Below are positions 1 through 5,833 of a stretch of 5,938 nt of DNA, one piece after another. Source of the DNA: Dehalococcoidia bacterium (GTDB taxonomy: Bacteria > Chloroflexota > Dehalococcoidia > Tepidiformales > Tepidiformaceae). Position 1 is the first letter of the stretch; each line of letters begins with the position of its first letter. A program made the position numbers and the translations under genes. The notes under the pieces are model-generated. The model made no database searches and had not been told where the DNA came from. It was given only the letters and a program-made list of their open reading frames with translations. The stretch is taken from assembly GCA_009838385.1 (NCBI GenBank), contig VXRS01000251.1, forward strand, positions 1 to 5,938, written 5' to 3'.

Positions 1-295
1 CGCGAGCGAGGTTGCCGAGGGCGACGATGAGGCGGCGGGGGATGGCGTCGGCGGCAACGCCCGCGATGATGCCCGCGACCATCATGGGCACGACGAGGGC
101 GAGGACGAGAAGGCTGGTGTAGAAGGCCTTGCCGGTGGCGTCGAGGACGAGGAGGACGAGTGCGAGGTTTAGCGAGTTCTGGGCGATACGGGAGAAGAAG
201 CGGGAGGAGCTGAGGCGGCGGAACGGGAGCTGCTGGAGGAGGGCAGGGGGCGCGGAAGTCTCGGAGACGTCCTCCCAGGCGGGGGCGGCGCTCAC
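1..295 (-). CDS. MFS-type transporter, N-terminal part (cut by window edge)
   Basis: Only the first 98 codons are present; the gene runs off the left edge. Reading starts at GTG 295-293, which overlaps the TGA stop of the DUF951 gene in a GTGA. The product opens with a polar leader of about 25 residues, then an FRRLSSSRFFSRIAQN stretch typical of the cytosolic run-in to helix 1 of major facilitator permeases. Helix 1 lies at about 41-53 and helix 2 at about 58-80. After helix 2 comes GVAADAIPRRLIVALGN (79-95), which fits the MFS loop 2-3 signature G-x3-D-x3-R-R. The layout resembles the drug/siderophore exporter branch (MFS_3-like), but the substrate cannot be read from this fragment. No Shine-Dalgarno sequence precedes the GTG, so translation is probably coupled to the upstream gene. 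The MFS family call is fairly secure; the subfamily is a guess. Confidence 0.75.
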   Translation of the reverse strand, partial: MSAAPAWEDVSETSAPPALLQQLPFRRLSSSRFFSRIAQNSLNLALVLLVLDATGKAFYTSLLVLALVVPMMVAGIIAGVAADAIPRRLIVALGNLAR

Positions 296-483
296 GAGGC
301 GGCAGAGACCCGCGACTTCGCGCGCTGCTCGAAGCGGCGGCGCTCGAGCATGACACGGCGTCCGCACTCAAGGCAGACAAGGCCGATGTCGGCGCCGACG
401 CGGTACACGCGCCACTCCCAGCCGCCGCAGGGGTGGCGGCGGCGCATCCGCCAGACGTCGCCGACGGCTACCTCGTCGTTCAC
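292..483 (-). CDS. DUF951 family small protein, probable metal-binding
   Basis: A 63-residue protein of the DUF951 type (PF06107). It shows the family pattern in order: a short lead ending GDVWRMRR (8-15), the HPCGG box (17-21), a VGADIGLVCLECGRRV segment (29-44) with a C37-x2-C40 pair, and a basic tail. H17, C19, C37 and C40 could form a zinc site; this is an inference from residue spacing. The family is found in Firmicutes and some other Gram-positive-like phyla and has no settled function. The start is GTG 483-481, whose last two bases lie in the pyrF TGA (GTGA overlap). There is no Shine-Dalgarno sequence, but this start places GDV.R.....HPCGG at the usual distance from the N-terminus. 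It sits between pyrF and the MFS gene, overlapping both by four bases, so it should be made in step with them. Confidence 0.88.
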   Translation of the reverse strand: MNDEVAVGDVWRMRRRHPCGGWEWRVYRVGADIGLVCLECGRRVMLERRRFEQRAKSRVSAAS

Positions 484-1244
484 GGGGCGGGGGCGTTGAG
501 GGCGTCGCGCAGCTCCCGCGCGGCACCACCGGGGTCGGGAGCGTTGGCGATGCTGCGGGAGGCGTTCACGACCATGAGTCCGTACTCGGCCTTCGTCGCG
601 GCCACGACCTCGGCCGGATCCCCGCCCTGCGCGCCCACGCCGGGGACAAGCAGGGTCGCTCGCGGGGCCAGCTCACGCACATGGGCGAGCTCGGCGGGCG
701 CGGTGGCGCCGACGACGAGGCCGACGTTCGCGCTCCAGGTGGGCATCTCGGCAGCGAGGCGTTCGTACAGGGGCTCGCCACTGGCGAGCGTCGCGTTCTG
801 GATGGTTGCGGAGCCGGGGTTGGAGGTTCGGCAGAGGAGGTAGACGCCCCGGTCCTCGTAGTCGAGGAAGGGCTGCACGGCGTCCTGACCCTGGAAGGGA
901 TTCACGGTGGCGGCATCGAAGCCCCAGACCTCAAAGAGGGCGCGGGCGTAGGCGGCGGCGGTGTTCCCCATGTCGCCACGCTTGGCGTCGGCGATGACGG
1001 GGATGCCGTCGGGAATGGCTTCGAGGGTCTCTTCGAGGGCGCGCAGGCCGGGGATGCCGAACTGCTCGTAGAAGGCGAGGTTGGGCTTGAAGCAGGCGGC
1101 GTAGGGGGCCGTCGCTTCAATGAGGCGGCGGTTTCTCCCCGCGATCTCCTCGACGGGCGTGGCGCCGGGAGGATCGAGGCCAACGCAGACGTAGCTGCCG
1201 ACCTCGCGGCTGCGGCGGGCGAGGTGCTCGACGTAGGACGCCAT
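480..1244 (-). CDS. pyrF: Orotidine 5'-phosphate decarboxylase (type 2)
   Basis: Catalyses OMP to UMP plus CO2, the last step of de novo UMP synthesis, in the cytosol. Numbering below is for the 255-residue product from GTG 1247. Motifs in order are GLDP (23-26), CFKPN (52-56), the catalytic box DAKRGDMGNTA (87-97) with active-site D87, K89 and D92, NPFQGQD (116-122), the phosphate-binding PGVGAQGGD (202-210), and NASRSI (228-233). The DAKRGDxGNTA form and the length, close to the usual ~270, place it in the type-2 (TIGR02127) branch. Two starts stand next to each other, GTG 1247 and ATG 1244. GGAGG lies 4 bases before the GTG but 7 before the ATG, so ATG is preferred; it shares one base with the murI stop (TGATG). 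The stop overlaps the DUF951 start. Clustering with murI rather than other pyr genes is notable but not rare. Confidence 0.96.
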   Translation of the reverse strand: MASYVEHLARRSREVGSYVCVGLDPPGATPVEEIAGRNRRLIEATAPYAACFKPNLAFYEQFGIPGLRALEETLEAIPDGIPVIADAKRGDMGNTAAAYARALFEVWGFDAATVNPFQGQDAVQPFLDYEDRGVYLLCRTSNPGSATIQNATLASGEPLYERLAAEMPTWSANVGLVVGATAPAELAHVRELAPRATLLVPGVGAQGGDPAEVVAATKAEYGLMVVNASRSIANAPDPGGAARELRDALNAPAP

Positions 1245-2032
1245 CACTGGGCCTCCGCCGCCTGCTCGCTGGGGGCGAAGCCGAGCTTTGGCAGGGTCTC
1301 GAGGAAGGCCTCGCGGTTGCCCGAGACGATGAGGTCGAGGGCGCCCTCGGCGTCGGGGGGCGCTTCCAGGTCGAGCTCCCGAAGGAGGTCGCAGGCGCGC
1401 CTGGCGACCGGCTCGCCCGTGCCGAGAACGGAGACGCCCGGGAACTCGGCGGTGATGGCGGGGGCGAGGAACTCGTAGTGGGTACAGCCGAGCACGACGA
1501 TGTCGGCGCCGTTGGCGACGGGTTGGGCGAGGGCGGAGCGGACGGCCTTGCGTGCGGCCGGCGTGTCGACTTCGCCGCGCTCGACCAGCTCGGCGAGGTC
1601 GTGGCCGACGACGCGGTCGATGGCGGCGCCCGTGCCGAACTCGTCGACGACGCTGGCGTAGAGGTCGCCGTCGAAGGTGCCGGGGGTGGCGAGGATGGCG
1701 ACGCGTCCGCTGCGGGAGGCGCGCGTCGCGGGCTTCACGGCGGGCACCATGCCGACGAAGGGCAGGTCGAAGAGCTGGCGCAGGTCGGCGACGGCTGCGG
1801 CGGAAGCGGTGTTGCAGGCGACGACGATGAGCTTGGCGTCAGCCTCGACGAGACGGTGGGCGATGGCGAAGGCGCGCTTGCGCACCTCGCCCGGGTCGCG
1901 GGGGCCGTAGGGGAAATACGCGGTATCGGCGAAGTAGACGGTGCGTTCGCGGGGGGCGAGGCGGCGAAATTCGCGGAAAACACTGAGCCCGCCTACGCCG
2001 GAATCGAACATGCCGACGGGTCGCGGGTCCAT
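1244..2032 (-). CDS. murI: Glutamate racemase
   Basis: A 262-residue cytosolic racemase that interconverts L- and D-glutamate, supplying D-Glu for peptidoglycan stem peptides. Diagnostic motifs are FDSGVGGLSV (9-18) holding D10 and S11, DTAYFPYGPR (36-45), VACNTAS (71-77) with catalytic C73, and LGCTHYEFL (181-189) with the second catalytic C183. These two cysteines are the acid/base pair of the family, so the enzyme appears intact; length is normal. The segment MVPAVKPA (95-102) replaces the more common IxPG-type loop. ATG 2032 fits homologues, which begin only a few residues before DSGVGG. An in-frame ATG at 2044, four codons upstream with GAGG 4 bases before it, is an alternative. The open frame continues antisense through comB, but that part is a GC artefact. 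This is the first gene of the left operon and is divergent from comB. Confidence 0.96.
   Translation of the reverse strand: MDPRPVGMFDSGVGGLSVFREFRRLAPRERTVYFADTAYFPYGPRDPGEVRKRAFAIAHRLVEADAKLIVVACNTASAAAVADLRQLFDLPFVGMVPAVKPATRASRSGRVAILATPGTFDGDLYASVVDEFGTGAAIDRVVGHDLAELVERGEVDTPAARKAVRSALAQPVANGADIVVLGCTHYEFLAPAITAEFPGVSVLGTGEPVARRACDLLRELDLEAPPDAEGALDLIVSGNREAFLETLPKLGFAPSEQAAEAQ
1252..1256 (-). promoter_or_regulatory. Shine-Dalgarno site for pyrF inside the murI 3' end
   Basis: GGAGG on the minus strand, 7 bases before ATG 1244 and 4 before GTG 1247. It lies within the last codons of murI. The spacing favours ATG as the pyrF start and suggests that ribosomes finishing murI re-initiate here. 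Confidence 0.6.
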
Positions 2033-2113
2033 CCCGTCAAGCATACGGCCTCGACCGGCTTGCCGCCGCTCGCCGAGGGTGCGCGCGAACGGTCCAGCGG
2101 GCATGCTGCGCCC
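2033..2113. promoter_or_regulatory. Divergent murI/comB intergenic region
   Basis: An 81-base gap (69 if murI starts at 2044) between two divergent starts, so it should hold promoters for both the left operon and comB. No convincing -35/-10 pair is visible on either strand; the stretch is very GC-rich. The minus strand carries GAGG 4 bases before ATG 2044. Before comB there is only a weak purine run (AGCGGG), about 11 bases upstream of its ATG. The promoter role is inferred from gene orientation alone. Confidence 0.5.
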
Positions 2114-2878
2114 ATGACCAAGCGACTCGAAGTGGCGTTGCTGCCTTCGGAGGCGGAGGCGATAGAGGCCGACGCCTTCCTCGTGATCGACGTGCTGCGG
2201 GCGACGACGACGATCGCGACGCTGTTCGAGGGCGGGCTTGCGGACCTGGTGGTCGTCGATGAGATCGAGGCAGCACGGGAGCGAGCGCGGTCGGAGGGAC
2301 GAGTCCTGTTCGGGGAGGTGGGCGGTCTTCCGCCGGAAGGCTTCGACTACGGGAACTCGCCGGCGGAGGCCGCGACGCTCGACGTTCGGGGCAAGGGGGC
2401 GGTGCTCTTCACGACCAACGGCACACGCGCGATCTGCGGGTCGGCCGGCCAGGGAGCGGTGGCGACGGCGGCGTTCGCGAACGCCGGGGCGGCGGCGCGC
2501 TGGGCGGCGGGGTTCGACCGTGTGGCGCTGGTGTGCGCGGGCAACTCGGGCGGCAAGCGTTTCGCGTTGGAGGACTTCGCGGCGGCGGCGAGGCTGGTGC
2601 AACTCATCGCGAGGGAGAGCCCGGGACTGGAGCTGGGAGACGCAGCGGGGGTGGCGGCGGAGATGGGCGGCTACGAGGACTGGATCGCACCGGGGCTGCC
2701 CCAACAGACCGACCGGAGCGCGCGTCTGATCGCGGGAGCGCACCATGCCCAGGGCCTGAAGGCCCTCGGGCTGGGCGCGGACATCGCCTTCGCGGCGCGC
2801 GAGGACACGTCGGGAGCCGTCCCGCAGGTGGCGGAGCACGGGCAGGGGTGGGCGCTGCTGCGGGCATCCCCTCCCTAA
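2114..2878 (+). CDS. comB: ComB-family 2-phosphosulfolactate phosphatase
   Basis: A 254-residue protein of the ComB family (PF04029). The characterised reaction is Mg-dependent hydrolysis of (R)-2-phospho-3-sulfolactate to sulfolactate and phosphate, the second step of coenzyme M synthesis in methanogens. Bacterial members are linked to sulfolactate or have no known role. Family motifs in order are VIDVLRATTTI (24-34), GEVGG (67-71), FDYGNSP (77-83), LFTTNGTRA (98-106), CAGN (141-144), LEDFAAAA (152-159), and the C-terminal DIAFAAREDTSGAVP (223-237), where many homologues have a cysteine in place of the first of the AA pair. Length is typical. ATG 2114 gives a clean N-terminus just before the conserved core; no strong Shine-Dalgarno sequence is seen. 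No comA, comC or sulfolactate dehydrogenase is in the window. The family call is strong; the physiological substrate here is uncertain. Confidence 0.92.
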   Translation: MTKRLEVALLPSEAEAIEADAFLVIDVLRATTTIATLFEGGLADLVVVDEIEAARERARSEGRVLFGEVGGLPPEGFDYGNSPAEAATLDVRGKGAVLFTTNGTRAICGSAGQGAVATAAFANAGAAARWAAGFDRVALVCAGNSGGKRFALEDFAAAARLVQLIARESPGLELGDAAGVAAEMGGYEDWIAPGLPQQTDRSARLIAGAHHAQGLKALGLGADIAFAAREDTSGAVPQVAEHGQGWALLRASPP

Positions 2879-2908
2879 CCTGGTTTCCGCATGGGCTACG
2901 CTGGCCAC

Positions 2909-2913
2909 GAGGA
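2909..2913 (+). promoter_or_regulatory. Shine-Dalgarno site for the small membrane protein
   Basis: GAGGA ends 9 bases before ATG 2923 and fixes that start within a frame that is open for 130 further codons upstream, antisense to nothing but running through comB in another frame. Confidence 0.6.
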
Positions 2914-2922
2914 CAAGCGGCA

Positions 2923-3264
2923 ATGAAGCATCGCCGAACCCCCGAGTTGATTGAACGCTTCGAAGAAGGGTTCTACGGCTCTATTGACGCGACGGGGGAA
3001 GCCATCTCCCGGGTCAATCGGGCCCTCTCGTGGCAGCCCCGACGGATGCGCTACCAGGTGCTTGTTGCGGTGCTTGGCGCGGCGCTCGGGGTGGGGGCTG
3101 TCTTCATCCGTTTTGTCTTCGATGGACCCGACCTCCTTCTCGGGATCGTTGCCGTTCTCGTCCCGGCGGCGCTCATGACGGTGGCCGGCCTTGTGATGCG
3201 GAACTACCTGTCCCGGCGTCAGCGGGAGGAGTCTATCGCAGACAGACAGCGCGAGATGCGCTAG
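2923..3264 (+). CDS. Small two-helix membrane protein, unknown family
   Basis: A 113-residue protein that I do not recognise. It begins with a charged cytosolic stretch of about 43 residues (ERFEEGFYGSIDATGEAI at 11-28, then basic WQPRRMR). Two hydrophobic helices follow, about 44-66 and 70-92, joined by a very short loop (DGPD). The product ends in a strongly charged tail, RNYLSRRQREESIADRQREM (93-112). Basic residues flank both outer ends of the hairpin, so both termini are predicted to be cytosolic. GAGGA 9 bases upstream supports ATG 2923. It lies 44 bases downstream of comB and could share its transcript. A hand count gives about 63-64% GC, lower than its neighbours at 70% or more, with more TTG, GTT and CTT codons. 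Its TAG stop overlaps the stop of the convergent DUF4129 gene. Its reality rests on the Shine-Dalgarno site, the membrane pattern and the exact fit to the next gene. Confidence 0.8.
   Translation: MKHRRTPELIERFEEGFYGSIDATGEAISRVNRALSWQPRRMRYQVLVAVLGAALGVGAVFIRFVFDGPDLLLGIVAVLVPAALMTVAGLVMRNYLSRRQREESIADRQREMR
3261..3264. other. Shared CTAG at two convergent stop codons
   Basis: The palindrome CTAG supplies TAG to the plus-strand membrane gene (3262-3264) and TAG to the minus-strand DUF4129 gene (3263-3261). The two genes overlap tail to tail by these four bases. No terminator can fit between them, and no hairpin with a T-run was seen on either side. Confidence 0.9.
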
Positions 3265-4622
3265 TCGCGGCTCTCCCAGCGGCGGCGGAGGTCGGCCAGG
3301 GTCGATTCGTCCGGGGGGCGGCCGGAGTAGCGGGCGTACTCGAAGGCGGCGGTGATCTCGTCCGTTACTTCCTGGTGGAAGGTCGAAACGAGGACGGGGG
3401 CGAACTCGTGGGGGGTCTGGCCCTCCCGTCGGGCCCTCCCTTCCCTGCGGGCGGATTCGAGCACTTCGAGGTAAAGGCGCGTGACGCCTTCTCCCGCGGC
3501 TTCGCGACGGCGTTCGCGGCGAAGGAGGTTGCGGGCGGCGCCGCGCAGGTCTTCGCCGAAGCTGCCAACGGCCTCCGACTCGGAGGCGTCGAGGCCGCGG
3601 TCGCCGACACGCCGGCGGAGCACGGCGAGGATGAAGATCAAGGCGGCCACGACGGCGACGCCGAGGAAGATGGTGCCCCCCGCGAGGGTGTAGCGGGCAG
3701 CGCGGGCAGCGAGCGAGTCCCCGTCAATCGCCTGGCCCCCGTCTCCTTCCGTCTCCGGGGGCACCGGCACTTCAATCTGCGGCGGCTCGGAATTGCCGTC
3801 GGCCCCCAGCAGCCAGAGGACGAACTCGAAGAAGTTCGAGAGCACCCACGCAATCGGAATAAAGAGCGCGTACGTCAGGAACCAGGCAATGGCCCTGCCG
3901 GCGGCTGATGCGGGCTCGGAGAGGACATCGATGAGTGGCTCGAGGAGGACGCCAACAAGGAGCACGCCAAGGACGGCGAAGGCAGCGGTTCCAACGAGCA
4001 GCGCCGTGGTCACGCTCCCGGAGCGGAGGCTGCCCATGCTGGAGCCGCTCTGGGAAAGCTGCGAGCAGGCCAGAGCCGCGAGCGCCACCCCGTAGAAGAC
4101 GACACCGCCGCGGGTGACGACATCGGCCTGCTCGCTTGGGGCCGTGAGCAGGAGGGCGAGGGTGACGAGCGCGAACGGAGCAGCGAGGGAGCGGGGGGCG
4201 TTCTCGATCCAGACGCCGCTGCGCGAGCGCCAGGCCGCCCACGCCCACAGAAGGACGAGAAGGAAGGCGCTCGACATGACGGCGGGGATCCACTCCTTGA
4301 TGGTTCCTGTGCGGAGGATGAAGTCGGTAAGCCAGCCGAAGTCCCAGAGGGCCAGGTCGCCCGCGTACTGGATGCGGAGGGCGCCGTACAGGACGAGGAG
4401 GCCGATCACGCCAACTGCCAATGCCCGCTTGCCGGCCCCAACGCCGAACCAGTCGAGCACGGCAGGGGCGAAGAAGGAGACAAAGGCGATGACGACGAAG
4501 CCGGGCGCGCTCACGAGCTCATTCCCGGGCTCCGGGAAGATGCGCATGACGACCTCGCCGATGGTGTAGAAGGCGAGCGCTTCGGCGCCGAGCAGCAACA
4601 CGAGAGCAGCGCGACGGATCAC
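3261..4622 (-). CDS. Polytopic membrane protein with C-terminal DUF4129 domain
   Basis: A 453-residue protein. The first 335 residues hold about eight or nine hydrophobic helices, roughly 4-26, 41-60, 66-83, 113-131, 146-161, 172-186, 205-229, 243-272 and 314-335. An acidic, proline-rich loop (about 274-303, including IEVPVPPETEGDGG) precedes the last helix and is probably extracytoplasmic. A basic linker (363-375) leads to a DUF4129 domain at about 380-450, with the hallmarks YLEVLESARREG, GQTPHEFAP (401-409) and FEYARYSG (427-434). DUF4129 often closes transglutaminase-like membrane proteins, but no Cys/His/Asp transglutaminase core is present between the helices and this domain. The start is GTG 4622, with GAGGTG upstream (7 bases after GAGG), and it overlaps the DUF58 stop as GTGA. 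A role with the DUF58 partner in envelope processes is likely; the exact activity is unknown. Confidence 0.88.
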   Translation of the reverse strand: MIRRAALVLLLGAEALAFYTIGEVVMRIFPEPGNELVSAPGFVVIAFVSFFAPAVLDWFGVGAGKRALAVGVIGLLVLYGALRIQYAGDLALWDFGWLTDFILRTGTIKEWIPAVMSSAFLLVLLWAWAAWRSRSGVWIENAPRSLAAPFALVTLALLLTAPSEQADVVTRGGVVFYGVALAALACSQLSQSGSSMGSLRSGSVTTALLVGTAAFAVLGVLLVGVLLEPLIDVLSEPASAAGRAIAWFLTYALFIPIAWVLSNFFEFVLWLLGADGNSEPPQIEVPVPPETEGDGGQAIDGDSLAARAARYTLAGGTIFLGVAVVAALIFILAVLRRRVGDRGLDASESEAVGSFGEDLRGAARNLLRRERRREAAGEGVTRLYLEVLESARREGRARREGQTPHEFAPVLVSTFHQEVTDEITAAFEYARYSGRPPDESTLADLRRRWESRD

Positions 4623-5830
4623 ACGAGCACCTCGCTTGCCTCCAAGCGGCGTCCCGTGACGCGGACGGGCAGACCCGTCAGCTTGTCGAGGTCGACACGC
4701 TCGGAGGTGACGACAACGGCGACGCGGTAGCCCTCGTCCTGCAGCCGCCGCATGGCCTCCGCAAGCTCGTCGGGGATGAAGGCGGCGGCGAGGATGAGCG
4801 TGGAGCCTAGCGGGAGGCGGCTGGCCTCGCGGCGGAGGCGGCCGGCGAGGTCGCCCATGGTGAGGGGCTGGACGACGGCGAGGGTCTCGAGGATGCGGGG
4901 GAGCTGGGTGCGGGCCCGGGAGGGCGGGAGGCGGATGGGGCGGTCGGAGTTGGGGAGCGAGCCGTTCGCAAGGAGGCCGACGGCGTAGCGGCGGCCGGTG
5001 GCCCAGACGGCGAGCGAGGCGGCCATGGAGACGGTGCGCTCCAGGTCATCCTTCAGGTAGCCCTCCCAGGAGTGCTCGAGGGTGTCGATGTTGAGGAGGA
5101 CGTAGAGGTGCTGGACCGCGGAGGGCTCGTACACGCGCGACTGGAGCTCGCCGTGACGGGCGGTGGCCTTCCAGTCGATGCGGCGGAGGGGGTCGCCGGG
5201 CTCATAGTCGCGGAGGCCGGCGATGCGGAGGGGATCCTCGAAGATGCGGTTGCGGCCCTTGGAGTCGCCGAGAGGGCGGTCGGCGGGAAAGCCGAGGTCG
5301 TCGAGGGCGAAGACGCGCGGATAGGCGATGAAGGGCGTCATCTCCGGCGCATCGAAGTGGCGGGGGAAGATGCCGAGGATATCGGCGGAGTGGAGCTGGG
5401 TGGGGCCGATCTGGAACTGGCCGCGCTCGCGGGAGCTGACCTGCATGCGCCAGCGCCTGCGCTCGTACCAGCCGAGGGCTCCCCGCCGGGTCAGCCAGTT
5501 GAGTCCCGGCGCGGAGGCCGCGGGGAGCTCCTCGCCCTCGATCTCGAGCTCCTCGGAGATGGCGACGCGCAGGTCGAACCAGGGGAGGGGCAGGGGCTTC
5601 CGGTTCTCGATCTCGAAGCGCAGCTCGACCTGCTCGCCCTGGAAGGCGCGGGCCTCGCTGAGGCTGCTGCTCACGTTCACGCGCCGGAAGATGTAGCGTG
5701 CCCAGAGACGGCTGATCGCGCCCACGATGAGGACGACGACGCCGATGCCGGTGACCATCGGCTGGCCGGTGCCGGCCCCGACGCCGATCAGGACCGGTCC
5801 CGCGAGCAGCCAGAGGTCGCGGAAGACCAT
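4619..5830 (-). CDS. DUF58 domain protein with N-terminal membrane hairpin
   Basis: A 403-residue protein. Two helices at about 7-20 and 24-40 are followed by a basic run (RLWARYIFRR, 41-50), so the rest is predicted cytosolic. Residues about 51-170 form a beta-rich region often seen before DUF58, with PLPWFDLRV at 81-89 and SRERGQFQIGP at 133-143. The DUF58 signature is clear: GLRDYEPGDPLRRIDWKATA (205-224), followed by RHGEL. A von Willebrand A-like fold follows, but the usual DxSxS metal site is replaced by LLNIDTLEHS (245-254), so metal binding may be weak or lost. DUF58 proteins commonly accompany MoxR ATPases and transglutaminase/DUF4129 proteins in envelope or surface-assembly clusters; their biochemical role is poorly known. 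ATG 5830 gives a normal family N-terminus. An in-frame TAG lies three bases upstream, and no Shine-Dalgarno sequence is seen. The stop overlaps the next gene in GTGA. Confidence 0.93.
   Translation of the reverse strand: MVFRDLWLLAGPVLIGVGAGTGQPMVTGIGVVVLIVGAISRLWARYIFRRVNVSSSLSEARAFQGEQVELRFEIENRKPLPLPWFDLRVAISEELEIEGEELPAASAPGLNWLTRRGALGWYERRRWRMQVSSRERGQFQIGPTQLHSADILGIFPRHFDAPEMTPFIAYPRVFALDDLGFPADRPLGDSKGRNRIFEDPLRIAGLRDYEPGDPLRRIDWKATARHGELQSRVYEPSAVQHLYVLLNIDTLEHSWEGYLKDDLERTVSMAASLAVWATGRRYAVGLLANGSLPNSDRPIRLPPSRARTQLPRILETLAVVQPLTMGDLAGRLRREASRLPLGSTLILAAAFIPDELAEAMRRLQDEGYRVAVVVTSERVDLDKLTGLPVRVTGRRLEASEVLV
4628..4633 (-). promoter_or_regulatory. Shine-Dalgarno site for the DUF4129 gene
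   Basis: GAGGTG on the minus strand, within the end of the DUF58 gene. GAGG is followed by 7 bases and then GTG 4622. It supports a GTG start and coupled re-initiation. Confidence 0.6.
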
Positions 5831-5833
5831 GAG

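Noticed and set aside
681..1478. A 265-residue plus-strand frame across pyrF and murI
   Set aside because: Gly/Val/Ala-rich shadow frame antisense to two well-supported enzymes; no motifs.
1478..2113. A 212-residue plus-strand extension upstream of comB
   Set aside because: It is antisense to murI, which has both catalytic cysteines and all family motifs. The comB core begins just after ATG 2114.
2096..2113. Possible hairpin or operator (GGGC...GCCC around GCATGC) just before comB
   Set aside because: The stem is only four pairs in very GC-rich DNA, which is expected by chance; no second copy was found.
2879..2908. Possible promoter (TACGCT at 2897-2902) before the small membrane gene
   Set aside because: No -35 element at a suitable distance; one weak hexamer is not enough.
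2033..2923. A 297-residue N-terminal extension of murI on the minus strand
   Set aside because: It is antisense to comB, is rich in Arg/Pro/Gly with no family motifs, and the MurI domain has its own start at 2032 or 2044. Such long shadow frames are usual at this GC content.
3265..3330. Possible terminator (GTCCGGGGGGCGGCCGGAG) near the convergent junction
   Set aside because: It lies inside the DUF4129 coding region, has no T-run on either strand, and the pairing is imperfect.
3030..3908. A 292-residue plus-strand frame across the membrane gene and DUF4129 gene
   Set aside because: It spans two genes with better evidence, has low-complexity Gly/Ala/Glu content, and has no Shine-Dalgarno site or motif.
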